From Collinsella sp. (GTDB lineage Bacteria > Actinomycetota > Coriobacteriia > Coriobacteriales > Coriobacteriaceae), in assembly GCA_019414345.1 (NCBI GenBank), contig DXMF01000022.1:78772-142771 (forward strand): a stretch of DNA of 64,000 nucleotides, written 5' to 3'. The translations under genes and the position numbers were made by a program. How positions within the stretch are numbered: the first letter of the stretch is position 1; each line of letters starts with the position of its first letter. Positions 1 through 9,583 of this stretch are shown piece by piece. A model generated the notes under the pieces. That model ran no database searches. It was not told where the DNA came from and saw only the letters and a list, made by a program, of their open reading frames with translations.

Positions 1-1
1 A

Positions 2-2287
2 TACGAGCAGGCCCAGCAGACCGAAGCAGACAAGAAGGCCGCGTACGATAAGCTTGTCGAAGTTCGCAAGCAGAAGCGCAGCGAGTGGGAGGCAGCCTGC
101 GCCGCTTCGAATGCCGCGGAAAAGGCTTATGACGCCGCTAATGCCCAGGTTGAGGCTCTTGAGCAGCAGATTGTTGACCTCAAGTCCAACATGACCGTTG
201 ACCAGGAAGTCATCAATAAGGGCATGCTCGGCTTTATGGCCTACATCAGCAACAGCAGCGATTTCACAGCCACGCAGAAAAAGAACGCCCAGGACGCCGT
301 ATCGATGCTGACCGGTGCCGAGGACAAGGCCGAATGGTATGACCAGTACGTCGATCATGACATGTCTCGCGACACCAATCCGCTTTCCTTGGAGCAGATG
401 CGCAACGCCCTGACTTACCTCGACACCCAGAACAACCTCCGCAAGGCGAACGGTCAGTCGGCGCTCAGCGTCAGCCTCCGCATGACTGTGGCAGCCGCCC
501 TTAATGCATCATATTCATCGAACATCTGGGGACACTCAGGCTGCTACTGGGATAACGGTGAAAATCTTGCCGGCGGAGGCGGCGCATATACCGGCGGCGA
601 GACCGAGGATACACTCGGTTGGCCCTACACCGGCCTCTACACACAGGAGAAGGAGGCATTCGATAAGTACGTCGCGCAGTATGGCGATGACCTCGATAGC
701 CACCGATATGATGCCTATTACATCTACCAGAACTACAACAGCATCTACCATGAGTGTGCGCACTATCTCAACATCATCGATTCCGCCACGGAAGCCATCG
801 GCATCGCGACCGGTAGCGGTAAGAACACCGATTCCGAGGTAACCATCTTCGATTACAGCGCTGATGACACTCAGGCTGATTTCACTGTCTCCGAGTTCAA
901 GAAGCTCCTCAACGATTACATCGATTCCGCCAACGCAGGCGGCACGCAGGAGCAGAAGGAGCAGCTGAAGCAGCTGCAGAATAAGCTGGCGGAGGCGCAG
1001 AAGAACTTCGGTACTACCAAGAAAGCTTACTTTGCAGCGGTAAATAAGCAGGATGCGGCGCATGACGCCTATACCGCGGCCGACACGAACGCAAACACCG
1101 CCAAGGGCGAGTACGAGAAGGCCAAGTCCGGCACCGCCGCCGCAAAGACGGCATACGACGCCGCCGAAGCCAAACTCAAGGGTGTCGACGTCAAGACGCC
1201 CCAGACCAAGCTCGACGCCGCCAAGGGCGAGGCCGCTACTGCCCAGGCAGCTCTCGATAAGGCAAACGCCACGCTTGCTGACAGCAAGACGAAGGCAGCC
1301 GAGGCCGCTGCTCACAAGGCGAAGGCTCGCAGCGCCCGCGACGCCGCCAAGGTAAAGTCCGATCAGGCCAACGAGGCGTATGACAACGCTACCGCTTCGG
1401 TCAAGGACCTTGCCGCCAAGTGCGATGCCGCCAAGACGGATCTTGCGAACAAGCAGGGCACGCTTAACGATGCCAAGAAGGCCGACGACACTGCCCAGGC
1501 CGGCGTTGACAAGGCTCAGGCCGCAGATGTGCACGCCGCGACCGCTCTTTCGGGCGCCAAGCAGGCAGTTGCCGCCAAGACGCAGACCCTGTCCGACGCA
1601 CAGGCGAAGGCCAAGGCCGCCGAGGACGAGCTTGCCACCGCAAACAAGGCCTTCGAGCGCTTCGCCGGTGCCCAGAAGGCGGTCGACGACGCCAAGGCCG
1701 CCTATGACGCTGCCGTCGCCGGTGTCGCCGATGCCCAGAAGCAGCTCGAGGCCGCCAACGAAGCCGTCGTCGATGCGAACTTCGAGATCGTCAAGGCCAA
1801 GGCCGAGCTTGCCAGCGATGAGGCACTCAAGGCCGATCTTGAGGCTGTCGACCATAAGGCATCCCTTGCCGCGGGCACGACGGGCAACGAGAAGCTGGTT
1901 AAGCTGAACGCTGCCTACGCTCGCTATAAGGCCGCCGTCGATGCCGCCGCTGGTCTCAAGGCTGCTCTGAGCGATGCCGATGCCAAGCTGTCCGATGCCA
2001 ACGACGCCTATGCCGCCGCGCTTGCCGAGCTTGGCGATGCCAAGGATGCCCTGGCTGCCGCGCAGGCCGAGTACGACAAGTATCATCCCAAGGCTGAGCC
2101 GCAGGCCAAGCCTCAGGTTGCGCAGGCTGCCGCAAAGGCTCCTGTCGCCAAGAAGAAGGCCACGGACGGTGCACTTGCTCAGACGGGCGATACCTCCGCG
2201 CTTGCAGGTGAGGTCTTCGTCATCGGCGGCATTACGCTCGTTGCCGCGGGTGTGACGCTCGGCGATCGTCGTCGCAAGCAGATGTAG
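2..2287 (+). CDS. Cell-wall-anchored surface protein, CAP domain between coiled coils (5' end outside window)
   Basis: The reading frame is open from base 2, so the start and any signal peptide lie upstream. The visible part opens with an Ala/Lys/Glu-rich helical stretch. A CAP (SCP/PR-1-like) domain follows at about bases 400-830, recognisable from GHSG, then GENLAGG, then HYLNIID. Next come about 390 residues of alanine-rich heptad-like coiled coil (bases 935-2090). The end is a sortase signal: LAQTGD, a hydrophobic segment and a basic tail (GDRRRKQM). The LAxTG form is common among actinobacterial sortase substrates. The likely role is a surface rod or adhesin displaying a CAP domain; its ligand is unknown. 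An intrinsic terminator follows directly. Confidence 0.85.
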   Translation, partial: YEQAQQTEADKKAAYDKLVEVRKQKRSEWEAACAASNAAEKAYDAANAQVEALEQQIVDLKSNMTVDQEVINKGMLGFMAYISNSSDFTATQKKNAQDAVSMLTGAEDKAEWYDQYVDHDMSRDTNPLSLEQMRNALTYLDTQNNLRKANGQSALSVSLRMTVAAALNASYSSNIWGHSGCYWDNGENLAGGGGAYTGGETEDTLGWPYTGLYTQEKEAFDKYVAQYGDDLDSHRYDAYYIYQNYNSIYHECAHYLNIIDSATEAIGIATGSGKNTDSEVTIFDYSADDTQADFTVSEFKKLLNDYIDSANAGGTQEQKEQLKQLQNKLAEAQKNFGTTKKAYFAAVNKQDAAHDAYTAADTNANTAKGEYEKAKSGTAAAKTAYDAAEAKLKGVDVKTPQTKLDAAKGEAATAQAALDKANATLADSKTKAAEAAAHKAKARSARDAAKVKSDQANEAYDNATASVKDLAAKCDAAKTDLANKQGTLNDAKKADDTAQAGVDKAQAADVHAATALSGAKQAVAAKTQTLSDAQAKAKAAEDELATANKAFERFAGAQKAVDDAKAAYDAAVAGVADAQKQLEAANEAVVDANFEIVKAKAELASDEALKADLEAVDHKASLAAGTTGNEKLVKLNAAYARYKAAVDAAAGLKAALSDADAKLSDANDAYAAALAELGDAKDALAAAQAEYDKYHPKAEPQAKPQVAQAAAKAPVAKKKATDGALAQTGDTSALAGEVFVIGGITLVAAGVTLGDRRRKQM

Positions 2288-2353
2288 CGTTTCGAGCGTA
2301 GTTTCTGCAACGAACTTCAATTCATAACGGGACCGTCTCGTTAGCCAAACGAT

Positions 2354-2396
2354 AAGGCCGGCGCGCTGTTAAATGCAGCGCGCCGGCCTTTCTTTG
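2354..2396 (+). terminator. Intrinsic terminator after the surface protein gene
   Basis: A 15-bp perfect stem (arms 2354-2368 and 2376-2390, core GGCCGGCGCG) with a 7-base loop is followed by TTCTTT. It ends the transcript of the surface protein. Confidence 0.85.
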
Positions 2397-2404
2397 CGTT
2401 GGTA

Positions 2405-2445
2405 TAAAAAGCCCGGTCGGCAGCCGCAAAAGCTACCGACCGGGC
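2405..2445 (-). terminator. Intrinsic terminator of the OPT transporter gene
   Basis: Read on the minus strand, arms GCCCGGTCGG (2436-2445 and 2411-2420) form a 10-bp stem followed by a run of five U (AAAAA at 2406-2410 on the plus strand). It faces the converging plus-strand terminator at 2354. Confidence 0.85.
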
Positions 2446-2486
2446 AAGTCGTAGGCAATATGGTTGCCGTCGAGCAGCTGCTCAGC

Positions 2487-4190
2487 TTAGCCCAGCAGGC
2501 TTAAGCCCACGGAGACAAACGCCAGGATAACGCCGACGATGGACTCGCCGCCGAGCAGGCCGCTGGCGACAACCAGGCCCTGTTCCTGGAAGGCGGCGTC
2601 CTTGGCAGCCCTCTCCTCGTCAGAAAGACCAGCGGTGGCGTCGCGGTGGGCGGACCACTTGTCGTAGGCGAGCTTGACGCAGGAGCCCAGGAATGCCGTG
2701 AGTGACATGTAGAACGGCAGGTACACGCCCAGGCCGATCATCATGGCCGGAATGCCGAGCCAGTACATGACGATGCCGGCGATAAAGCCGCCAACGAACC
2801 ACGGCACGCTCGGGATGCCCGAGACCATGGTGGCGACCACACTTGCCTGCGCGGCAACAAAGCTCTTGTCGGGGCCAAAGGCGTCCGGACCATAGGCGGT
2901 GACGAGCGCGACCATGACGGCGGCGGCGACCAGGGCGCCCACGATGCCGCCGATGGCCTGGCCGACCCACTGTGCTCGCGGGTTGGTGCCCAGCACGGCA
3001 CCGGCCTTAAAGTCGTTCATGACGTCGCCCGCAAGGCCGCACGCCACGGCCACGATGCCGGCGATAAAGAACAGCTTGACCTGAGCGATCTGTGCGAAGG
3101 CTGCCACGATGAGCATGACGATGAGGCCGAAGATCTCCATGGGGTCGATGCCCGTCTGGCCGCAGCTCTGCGCGCTCATGATGGTGGTGACAAAGGTGAA
3201 CAGCGTGACGATGACGGCCGGAACGGGGCCAAGGTCGAGCACGATGGCGATGATCACGGCGATGGCGGCAGCGCCCAGGCCGATGATGCCGGCGTCGAGC
3301 TTAAGGGAGCCCGAGATGAGCGACTGCTCGTCAGTGTCGGTGGAGCTGTCGGCGGCAAGACCGCGGACGATACCGGCGACCTGCGGCAGGATGTCCTTGA
3401 GGACGACGGCGACGCCAAAGCCCATCATGAGGCCCATACCCAGGGACTTGACGATGCCCTGCGCAGTCACAACGTCGAACAGACCGGCAGCGGTGCCGCC
3501 CACAATGATGCCAAAGTTGCCCAGCAGGGCGCCGGCAAACCAGAAGGCGACGGGGGCGAAGCCCACGAGGAAGCCGACGGAGAGCAGCATGGGCGAGTTG
3601 TAGATGCCAAAGGTCACGCCGGGGATATTGAGCGTGCACAGCATGCTGGGCACCACGCCCAGGGCGTCGCGAAGCACACTGTAGATGCCTGCAATGGCCA
3701 TGGAGCCAAAGAGCTGCTTGCCGGTCTTGCCGCCGGCCTCGGTTGCGCGCAGGGTCTGAGCTGCGGCGTTGCCGGTGGGGAACTCCAACGCGGCGTCCAC
3801 GATAAAGTGACGGTGGATGAGCGCGGTGGCCAGCAGGCCCAGGATGGTGCCGGCGAGTGCCACGATAAACATGTCGAGCCAGCTGATCTGGTCGGCATAG
3901 CCCAGCATCCAGGCGCCCGGGATGGTAAATGCCAGGCCGCCGGCGACCATGGCGCCCGCGGACATGATGGTGTGGGTGACGTTGGCCTCGTTGAGGCTGG
4001 CGTTGCCCATGAGCTTAAGGAAGAACAGCGAGATGACGGCAGCGAAGACGATCGGCCAGGGGAGTGCGCCCATCTTGAGGGCGGTGTAGGCCGAGCTTGC
4101 CGTGATGATTACGCAGCCAAGGACGCCGATGACGACGCCGCGCAGCGTGAGTTGCCCGCGCATCGAGGCACGGTTCGAGGGATTGCTCAT
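2487..4190 (-). CDS. OPT family oligopeptide transporter
   Basis: A 567-residue polytopic membrane protein of the oligopeptide transporter family, which imports small peptides or metal chelates with protons. Family-typical segments are NEANVTHTIMSAG (residues 67-79) and FPTGNAAAQTLRA (137-149), with about 14-16 hydrophobic helices. The length is slightly short for bacterial members but complete from end to end. The start ATG at 4190 has a good ribosome site (AAAGGAG). It is divergent from coaX across a 192-base gap that contains outward-facing TATACT hexamers (4301-4306 on minus, 4350-4355 on plus) that could be -10 elements. The substrate cannot be read from the sequence. Confidence 0.88.
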   Translation of the reverse strand: MSNPSNRASMRGQLTLRGVVIGVLGCVIITASSAYTALKMGALPWPIVFAAVISLFFLKLMGNASLNEANVTHTIMSAGAMVAGGLAFTIPGAWMLGYADQISWLDMFIVALAGTILGLLATALIHRHFIVDAALEFPTGNAAAQTLRATEAGGKTGKQLFGSMAIAGIYSVLRDALGVVPSMLCTLNIPGVTFGIYNSPMLLSVGFLVGFAPVAFWFAGALLGNFGIIVGGTAAGLFDVVTAQGIVKSLGMGLMMGFGVAVVLKDILPQVAGIVRGLAADSSTDTDEQSLISGSLKLDAGIIGLGAAAIAVIIAIVLDLGPVPAVIVTLFTFVTTIMSAQSCGQTGIDPMEIFGLIVMLIVAAFAQIAQVKLFFIAGIVAVACGLAGDVMNDFKAGAVLGTNPRAQWVGQAIGGIVGALVAAAVMVALVTAYGPDAFGPDKSFVAAQASVVATMVSGIPSVPWFVGGFIAGIVMYWLGIPAMMIGLGVYLPFYMSLTAFLGSCVKLAYDKWSAHRDATAGLSDEERAAKDAAFQEQGLVVASGLLGGESIVGVILAFVSVGLSLLG

Positions 4191-4382
4191 ATAGAACTCC
4201 TTTGCGTATATCCGCTTCCCCCGGGAGCGCCGCTACGGATACGGCGCGGGAAGTCGGGTTACCAAGGGCCGCCGCGTGAGCTCGCAAACGACCGCGCACC
4301 AGTATAACCGCAAGGTAGTCATTTTGGGATGACTGGTTTAGGTAGGCGATATACTGCTGGGCAGACGAAAGGAGCGCCGACA

Positions 4383-5234
4383 ATGCTTAATGGGTGCGCA
4401 TATATATTGACGGTCGACGTGGGTAACACGTTCATTCGCTTTGGCCTGTTTGCCGAGGATTCGGCCGCGGCGCAGGAGCGCCCGCTCGCGACGTGCGAGA
4501 TCACCACGCCGTCGAGCATCACAGCAGACGAGGCGCGCATGCGTCTCGCTCAAGTCATGGCCGCGCTGGCGGCCGATGCGGGCATGCCGGGCGCACTTGT
4601 GCCCACGGCTGCCGTGCTGAGCTGCGTGGTGCCGGCGCTCGAGCGCCCGTGGAAGACGGCGCTTTCCCGTACATGCACGGGACGCGTGCTCACCGTGGGG
4701 CCGGGCCTCAAGACCGGCATGCCCGTTCACTACGACGACCCGGCCGAGATCGGCCCCGACCGCATCGCCGACGCTGTGGCGGCACGCGCCGTCTACGGCT
4801 CTCCCTGCATCGTGATCGACTTGGGTACCACGACCAATATCGAGGTCATCGACGCGCGCGGCACCTTTGTGGGCGGCGTCATCGCACCGGGTCTGGCGCT
4901 TGGCGCCCGCTCGCTTTCGGCTGCTGCGGCGCGTCTGCCGCAGGTCGAGCCCTCGGCACCCACGCACGTCATCGGCCGCAACACGCGCGAGGCCATGCGT
5001 TCGGGCGTGGTTCTGGGCGAGGTAGCCCGCATCGACGGCATGCTCGACATGGTGCTTGCCGAGATGCGCGCGACCAAGGCCGCGGGGGAGGGCGACGTGC
5101 CCATCGTCATTACCGGCGACGACGCCGAGGCGCTCGCGTCGCTGGTCGGTCACAGTCTGACGGTCGACGACACGCTGACGTTGCGAGGACTCGCCGAGCT
5201 CTACCGCATCAACCAAAAGCCCCGCCGCGTGTAA
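4383..5234 (+). CDS. coaX: Type III pantothenate kinase
   Basis: Phosphorylates pantothenate, the first step of coenzyme A synthesis. The ASKHA-type phosphate motifs are present: DVGNT at residues 12-16, DLGTTT at 146-151 and GGVIAPGL near 164. At 283 residues it is slightly longer than typical CoaX (about 255-265). I chose ATG 4383 over an upstream in-frame ATG at 4329 because AAAGGAG sits at the right distance before it and the conserved core begins at residue 8. A possible -10 (TATACT, 4350-4355) lies upstream. Type III enzymes use no feedback inhibition by CoA (family knowledge). The dCMP deaminase gene follows after 84 bases. Confidence 0.92.
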   Translation: MLNGCAYILTVDVGNTFIRFGLFAEDSAAAQERPLATCEITTPSSITADEARMRLAQVMAALAADAGMPGALVPTAAVLSCVVPALERPWKTALSRTCTGRVLTVGPGLKTGMPVHYDDPAEIGPDRIADAVAARAVYGSPCIVIDLGTTTNIEVIDARGTFVGGVIAPGLALGARSLSAAAARLPQVEPSAPTHVIGRNTREAMRSGVVLGEVARIDGMLDMVLAEMRATKAAGEGDVPIVITGDDAEALASLVGHSLTVDDTLTLRGLAELYRINQKPRRV

Positions 5235-5318
5235 AAGTGAGGGCGCCGGTGGGACAAACGCCTCCACCTTTCACCTGCTACAATGGGTCAAACTATTGCG
5301 ATTACGGAGGTGTCTGCC

Positions 5319-5843
5319 ATGTCGGACGATCTTCATCAAACTTCGTCAGGCAAGCGCCTGGACGTCATTAGCTGGGACGAGTTCTTTATGAGCGTGGCCA
5401 TCGCCGCGCAGCGCCGCAGCAAGGACCCCAACACGCAGGTGGGTGCGTGCATCGCCAGCACCAACCACCGCATCCTTTCGGTGGGCTACAACGGTACGCC
5501 CTCGGCGCTCAACGACGACTTTTTCCCGTGGGGTACGAGCGACGACCCGCTGCAGGACAAGCACAACTACGTGGTCCATGCCGAGGCCAACGCCGTGCTC
5601 AACTACCGTGGCTCGCTCAAAGATCTTGAGGGTTCCACGGTCTACGTCACGCTGTTCCCGTGCCACGACTGCGCCAAGATTTTGGCGCAGGTGGGCGTGG
5701 GCGAGGTTGTCTACCTGGACAACAAGTACGCCGACACCGATGATGGACGCATCAGCCGCCGCATCCTCGACTCCTGTGGCATCAGCTACCGCCAGGTTAT
5801 CGTCGATGTCCAGATTGGTACCGGGGGACAGGCTCGGCAGTAA
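5319..5843 (+). CDS. comEB: Deoxycytidylate deaminase (ComEB-type)
   Basis: Zinc-dependent deaminase converting dCMP to dUMP for dTMP synthesis. The zinc site is intact: HAEANAVLN with His87 and proton-shuttle Glu89, then PCHDC with Cys115 and Cys118. It has 175 residues, typical for the family. ATG 5319 is preferred to ATG 5283 because GGAGGTG lies just upstream. It may be cotranscribed with coaX. A G/C-rich inverted repeat (CGCGGG/CCCGCG, near 5977-5992) sits in the 171-base gap before the next gene. Confidence 0.9.
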   Translation: MSDDLHQTSSGKRLDVISWDEFFMSVAIAAQRRSKDPNTQVGACIASTNHRILSVGYNGTPSALNDDFFPWGTSDDPLQDKHNYVVHAEANAVLNYRGSLKDLEGSTVYVTLFPCHDCAKILAQVGVGEVVYLDNKYADTDDGRISRRILDSCGISYRQVIVDVQIGTGGQARQ

Positions 5844-6014
5844 TATGCGTTGTCACTATCTGACGACGAACGCAGCTAAAAGAGCCCCGTCCCAAATTGG
5901 CTGCTCGTGAAAGTCGTGTCCGCGCGCATGGATGGCTCGTGAGCGGGTACATGGCTGTAGTAACATAGCCCCTGTCCGCGGGCGTGCCCGCGTTATTGTG
6001 AGAAAGGAGCCCCT

Positions 6015-6293
6015 GTGGCTGTTAACGAAGAGCTGCTTAAGAAGGTTCTTGAGGAGATCCGCCCCAACCTGCAGGCTGACGGCGGCGATATGGAGTATGT
6101 GGGTGTTGACGACGAGGGCGTCGTCAAACTGGAGCTGCAGGGTGCCTGCGCCGGCTGCCCTATGAGCGCGCTGACCCTGTCCATGGGTATCGAGCGTATC
6201 CTCAAGGAGCATGTGCCCGGCGTTACCCGTGTCGAGCAGGTTAATGCCTCCGGCGAGACCGACGACCTGTACGACGAGTACGCGCCGTTCTAA
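6015..6293 (+). CDS. NifU-like C-terminal domain Fe-S scaffold protein
   Basis: A 92-residue stand-alone NifU C-terminal (Nfu) domain that carries or transfers Fe-S clusters. The signature GACAGCPMS holds Cys45 and Cys48 of the CxxC cluster site. The start is GTG 6015 behind AGAAAGGAG. There are no other Fe-S assembly genes nearby. An imperfect inverted repeat at about 6334-6378 (ATGCGGC/GCCGCAT arms) follows the stop and may end the transcript, but it lacks a clear T run. Confidence 0.9.
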   Translation: MAVNEELLKKVLEEIRPNLQADGGDMEYVGVDDEGVVKLELQGACAGCPMSALTLSMGIERILKEHVPGVTRVEQVNASGETDDLYDEYAPF

Positions 6294-6402
6294 GATGCGA
6301 AAGCTGCGGACGGCATACTCCGCATAGACGTTACGCCCAAATATGCGGCTGCGAGCGCAAGGCCCGCGGCCGCATTTGTATGTAGGGAGTAGGAGGGTCG
6401 AC

Positions 6403-7224
6403 ATGCTCAACGACTTCTACCATATGCTTGATCCCGTCGCGATTTCGGCGGGGCCCATCACGATTTACTGGTATGGTCTGGCCTATGTGGTCGGAGCTCT
6501 GCTCACGGCGGTCGTCATGTATCGCACGCAGCGTCGCTGGGGCTTTAGCATCACGATTGACGACCTGACGAGCGTCGTGGTCGGTGTGGTCTTTGGCCTT
6601 ATCATCGGCGCCCGCCTGTTCTACGTCATCTTTTACGGCGACGGCTACTACTGGGCACATCCGCTCGAGATCTTTGCCACCAACGAAGGCGGCATGAGCT
6701 TCCACGGTGGCCTGGTCGGCGGCATTATCGGCGGCATCATCGTTTGCCGCATGTATAAGCTCGACGCATGGACTCTGGCAGACCTTGCTGTCATCGGCGC
6801 GCCGCTGGCCTTGTGTCTGGGCCGTTGTGCCAACTTTGTCAACGGTGAGCTGTGGGGCAAGCCGACCGATCTGCCCTGGGGTGTGGTCTTTGGCGGGACT
6901 GCGGGCGATATGCCGCGTCACCCCTCCCAACTCTACGAGGCATTTCTTGAGGGCATTGTGCTCTTCTGCATCCTGCAGGTGCTCAGCCGCAAAAAGCCGT
7001 TGCTGCCCCAGGGCACGTTTATGGGCGTGTTTGTGATGGGTTACGGCATCGTCCGCTTCCTCGTCGAGTTCGTGCGCGTGCCCGATGCCCAGCTGGGCTA
7101 TCTGCTGGGCGGCGTCATCACGATGGGTCAGCTGCTGAGCCTGCCGCTCGTAATCGCGGGCCTGGCGCTCATCATCTTTGCCCGTCGCCGCAACCAGCCC
7201 CAGCGCGTCTACCTCGACGCCTAA
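6403..7224 (+). CDS. lgt: Prolipoprotein diacylglyceryl transferase
   Basis: Integral membrane enzyme that attaches diacylglycerol from phosphatidylglycerol to the lipobox cysteine of prolipoproteins. The Lgt signature is visible as GRCANFVNGELWG (from Gly140; Arg141 is the conserved arginine), with HPSQLYEA downstream and about seven membrane helices. At 273 residues it matches the family. ATG 6403 is chosen over an upstream in-frame ATG at 6343 because it follows GGAGG and begins right at the hydrophobic N-terminus. Two palindromic repeats fill the gap to the next gene. Confidence 0.95.
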   Translation: MLNDFYHMLDPVAISAGPITIYWYGLAYVVGALLTAVVMYRTQRRWGFSITIDDLTSVVVGVVFGLIIGARLFYVIFYGDGYYWAHPLEIFATNEGGMSFHGGLVGGIIGGIIVCRMYKLDAWTLADLAVIGAPLALCLGRCANFVNGELWGKPTDLPWGVVFGGTAGDMPRHPSQLYEAFLEGIVLFCILQVLSRKKPLLPQGTFMGVFVMGYGIVRFLVEFVRVPDAQLGYLLGGVITMGQLLSLPLVIAGLALIIFARRRNQPQRVYLDA

Positions 7225-7228
7225 CCAA

Positions 7229-7265
7229 AACCACCACAAAGGGGACAGGCACCTTTGTGGTGGTT
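7229..7265. repeat. GGGACAGG-loop hairpin repeat, copy A
   Basis: A 14-bp perfect stem (arms AACCACCACAAAGG and its complement) with loop GGACAGGCA, starting 4 bases after the lgt stop. It belongs to a dispersed family in this window (also 7291, 9549, 12163, 38112, 45747) that keeps the loop while the arms change. Confidence 0.85.
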
Positions 7266-7290
7266 CGCTGGGCAACGATGACAGAACCGT

Positions 7291-7342
7291 AACGTTTCCC
7301 CAGATAAAACCTGCCAAAATAAACCTGTCCCTTTTTGGCAGG
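7291..7342 (-). repeat. GGGACAGG-loop hairpin repeat, copy B
   Basis: Minus-orientation copy: arms CCTGCCAAAA and TTTTGGCAGG around AGGGACAGGTTTA, with the conserved 3' flank TTTTATCTG then GGGAAA. Same arm class as the copies at 12163 and 38112. It lies just before the DUF6020 gene start. Confidence 0.85.
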
Positions 7343-7364
7343 TTTCTAGAAAGGCTTTCGGACT

Positions 7365-9548
7365 GTGAAGGATTCCGATCTCTCCACAACGGCTGCGCGC
7401 GACGCTGCCCGCATCGTCTGGTTTAAGCGCTACCCCGCCAAGCAGACGCTCATCGCATTTTTGCTCGCGCTGTTGGCGACCACAGCGTTTTCCATCGATC
7501 CCGCCCCGGTGTCGAGCAACGCAGTCTTGGCGATTGACCCCAAAGCCTCGGGCATGCTGTACGTGTGCTACGAGGTGCTCCTCTCGTTTGCCGGCCATAC
7601 CGACGCGGTCATGCTGCTTGCGCTTGCCTGCTTGCTCACCTTGCCGTTTCGCTACGTGTTCTTTGGCCGTGGCGACACCTGGCGTCCGTCGATCATTCTG
7701 CCGTCGCTGTTTTTCGCCATCTGCATGGTGTTCGGCCGCAGCTACGATCTCACCGACTCGGCCGAGATTGTTCTTGGCGACAAGGCCCGCATCATCTGCG
7801 CCTGGATTGGCGGCACGGGCTGGATGCTCCTAGCGATCGTGGCCTTCTATCTGGCTTTTGAGTGTCTAGATTGGCTGAGCTCTCGGCGCATCCCGTTTTC
7901 CGAGGCGCACTTTGGCCGTATATGGCGTGTGGCTCACGCCGTGCTCTCGGTCCATCCCTTTGCCGGGCCCTTCCTGGTGCTTATGATCGCCTGGGCGCCC
8001 ACGCTCATCGCTTCGCTGCCTGGCCTTTTTATGGGAGATACGGGCGCGCAGATTCGCCAGTGGTTCAACTATCCCAACGGCACGAGCGACTACCTGCGCC
8101 TACTCAACCCCAACGTGCTGCTCAACGGGCATCATCCCGTAGTGCACACGGCCATTATCGGCTCGTGCGTTCAACTGGGGCTTTCGCTGTTCAACAGCGC
8201 TAACGCGGGCCTCATCATCTATACTTGCGCTCAATTTGTCATCACGGCTGCCTGCATGGCCTATTCCATTTCGTCGCTGCGCAAACTGGGCGTGAGCCTG
8301 CCGGTTCGCGGTGCGATCCTGCTGTTCTTTGCGTTTATGCCGATGTTCTCTAACTACGCGGCGTTGCTCACCAAAGACGTGCTCTTTGCCGACGCGTTTT
8401 TGGTGCTGCTGGTACAGACCGTCAAGCTCGTGGCATGTGGCTTGCCCCGTCGTGATGCCAATGCCGAGCGTGCGGGCGAACAGAGGCCCGTGCTCTTTGC
8501 GCGCCACGACTGGCTGTTGCTTGCGCTGGCTGCCATGGGTTCCACGTTTTTGCGCAATGGCGGTCTGGTCTTTCCGTTGGCGGCCTGCGTGATTGCGGCG
8601 GCGTTTTGCGCATGGGATGTACATGTCGCCCGTCGTGCGGCTAAGCAGACGGGCACCGCGGTCTCATGCGCCACGCCGCGCTTCCGCTGGGTTGGCGTCC
8701 TCGCGGTGCTTGCACTCTGCCTTGCCTCTAATATGTACTTCACCAAGGTCTTTATGCCGGCGCACGACATCACGCCTGGTTCCAAGCGCGAAATCCTCTC
8801 GATTCCGTTCCAACAGACGGCTCGTTTCGTCCAAAAGCACGACGGCCTCAACTCGGGCGTCAACCCCACGGTAAAGGAGGACGGCACCATCGTGGAGGCT
8901 CCTTGCGACGGCTTGGTGACCGATGAGGAGCGCGCCGTGATCGACCGGGTGCTCAAGTACGAGAATCTGGGCCGCCGTTACAACCCGGATAAGTCGGATG
9001 CCGTCAAGAACTGCTTTAACGAGTACGCCTCGCAGGAGGACATCAAGGCCTATTTTGAGGTCTGGGCGCAGATGTTCAAAAAGGATCCCGAGTGCTATAT
9101 CTCGGCGCTCATCAATAACTATTACGGCTACTTTTATCCGAGCGCGCGCGATGCCTGGGTCTACAGCACGGCGCGTAGTGCCGAGATCATGGCGCGTCCC
9201 GACAACCTCAAGTACTTCGACTTCCATCCGGTTGACAGCAACGTGGTGCGCTGGTGCGACCACCTGATCAATCTGTACCGTGTGGCGGTGCAGCGCATCC
9301 CGTTTATTTCGCTCGCCATGAGCTCGGCCACCTATGTGTGGATTATGATCGCCGTGGTGGTCTACCTGCTGCGTCGTCATTCATGGCGCGGGCTGGCCAT
9401 TTGGGTGCCGCTGCTGGGCGTGCTCGCTGTGTGCCTGATCGGCCCCTGCAACGGCTCGACCTATATGCGCTACCTGTATCCGGTCATCGCCTGCATGCCC
9501 TTTGCCATCGGCGCCACCATCACCCGCAGCGACCTCCTCTGGTCCTAA
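7365..9548 (+). CDS. DUF6020-like polytopic membrane protein
   Basis: A 727-residue protein with roughly a dozen hydrophobic helices and one large outside loop (about residues 460-610). The segment GDTGAQIRQWFNYPNG followed by NGHHPVVHTAIIG resembles proteins filed as DUF6020, which look like GT-C membrane glycosyltransferases. That resemblance is from memory and the function is unproven. GTG 7365 is the start, with AGAAAGG ten bases upstream. It stands alone between two hairpin repeats. The last helices are followed at once by the stop, and copy C of the hairpin family begins on the next base. Confidence 0.7.
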   Translation: MKDSDLSTTAARDAARIVWFKRYPAKQTLIAFLLALLATTAFSIDPAPVSSNAVLAIDPKASGMLYVCYEVLLSFAGHTDAVMLLALACLLTLPFRYVFFGRGDTWRPSIILPSLFFAICMVFGRSYDLTDSAEIVLGDKARIICAWIGGTGWMLLAIVAFYLAFECLDWLSSRRIPFSEAHFGRIWRVAHAVLSVHPFAGPFLVLMIAWAPTLIASLPGLFMGDTGAQIRQWFNYPNGTSDYLRLLNPNVLLNGHHPVVHTAIIGSCVQLGLSLFNSANAGLIIYTCAQFVITAACMAYSISSLRKLGVSLPVRGAILLFFAFMPMFSNYAALLTKDVLFADAFLVLLVQTVKLVACGLPRRDANAERAGEQRPVLFARHDWLLLALAAMGSTFLRNGGLVFPLAACVIAAAFCAWDVHVARRAAKQTGTAVSCATPRFRWVGVLAVLALCLASNMYFTKVFMPAHDITPGSKREILSIPFQQTARFVQKHDGLNSGVNPTVKEDGTIVEAPCDGLVTDEERAVIDRVLKYENLGRRYNPDKSDAVKNCFNEYASQEDIKAYFEVWAQMFKKDPECYISALINNYYGYFYPSARDAWVYSTARSAEIMARPDNLKYFDFHPVDSNVVRWCDHLINLYRVAVQRIPFISLAMSSATYVWIMIAVVVYLLRRHSWRGLAIWVPLLGVLAVCLIGPCNGSTYMRYLYPVIACMPFAIGATITRSDLLWS

Positions 9549-9583
9549 TTTGGTGCAAAGGGGACAGGTTGCTTTGCACCAAA
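9549..9583. repeat. GGGACAGG-loop hairpin repeat, copy C
   Basis: Begins on the base after the DUF6020 stop codon. Arms TTTGGTGCAAAG and CTTTGCACCAAA are perfectly complementary (12 bp) around GGGACAGGTTG. The arm class differs from copies A and B; it matches copy F at 45747. Confidence 0.85.

Noticed and set aside
536..2320. 594-residue minus-strand open frame
   Set aside because: A shadow of the alanine-rich coiled-coil gene in GC-rich DNA; Gly/Leu/Val-biased, with no recognisable domain.
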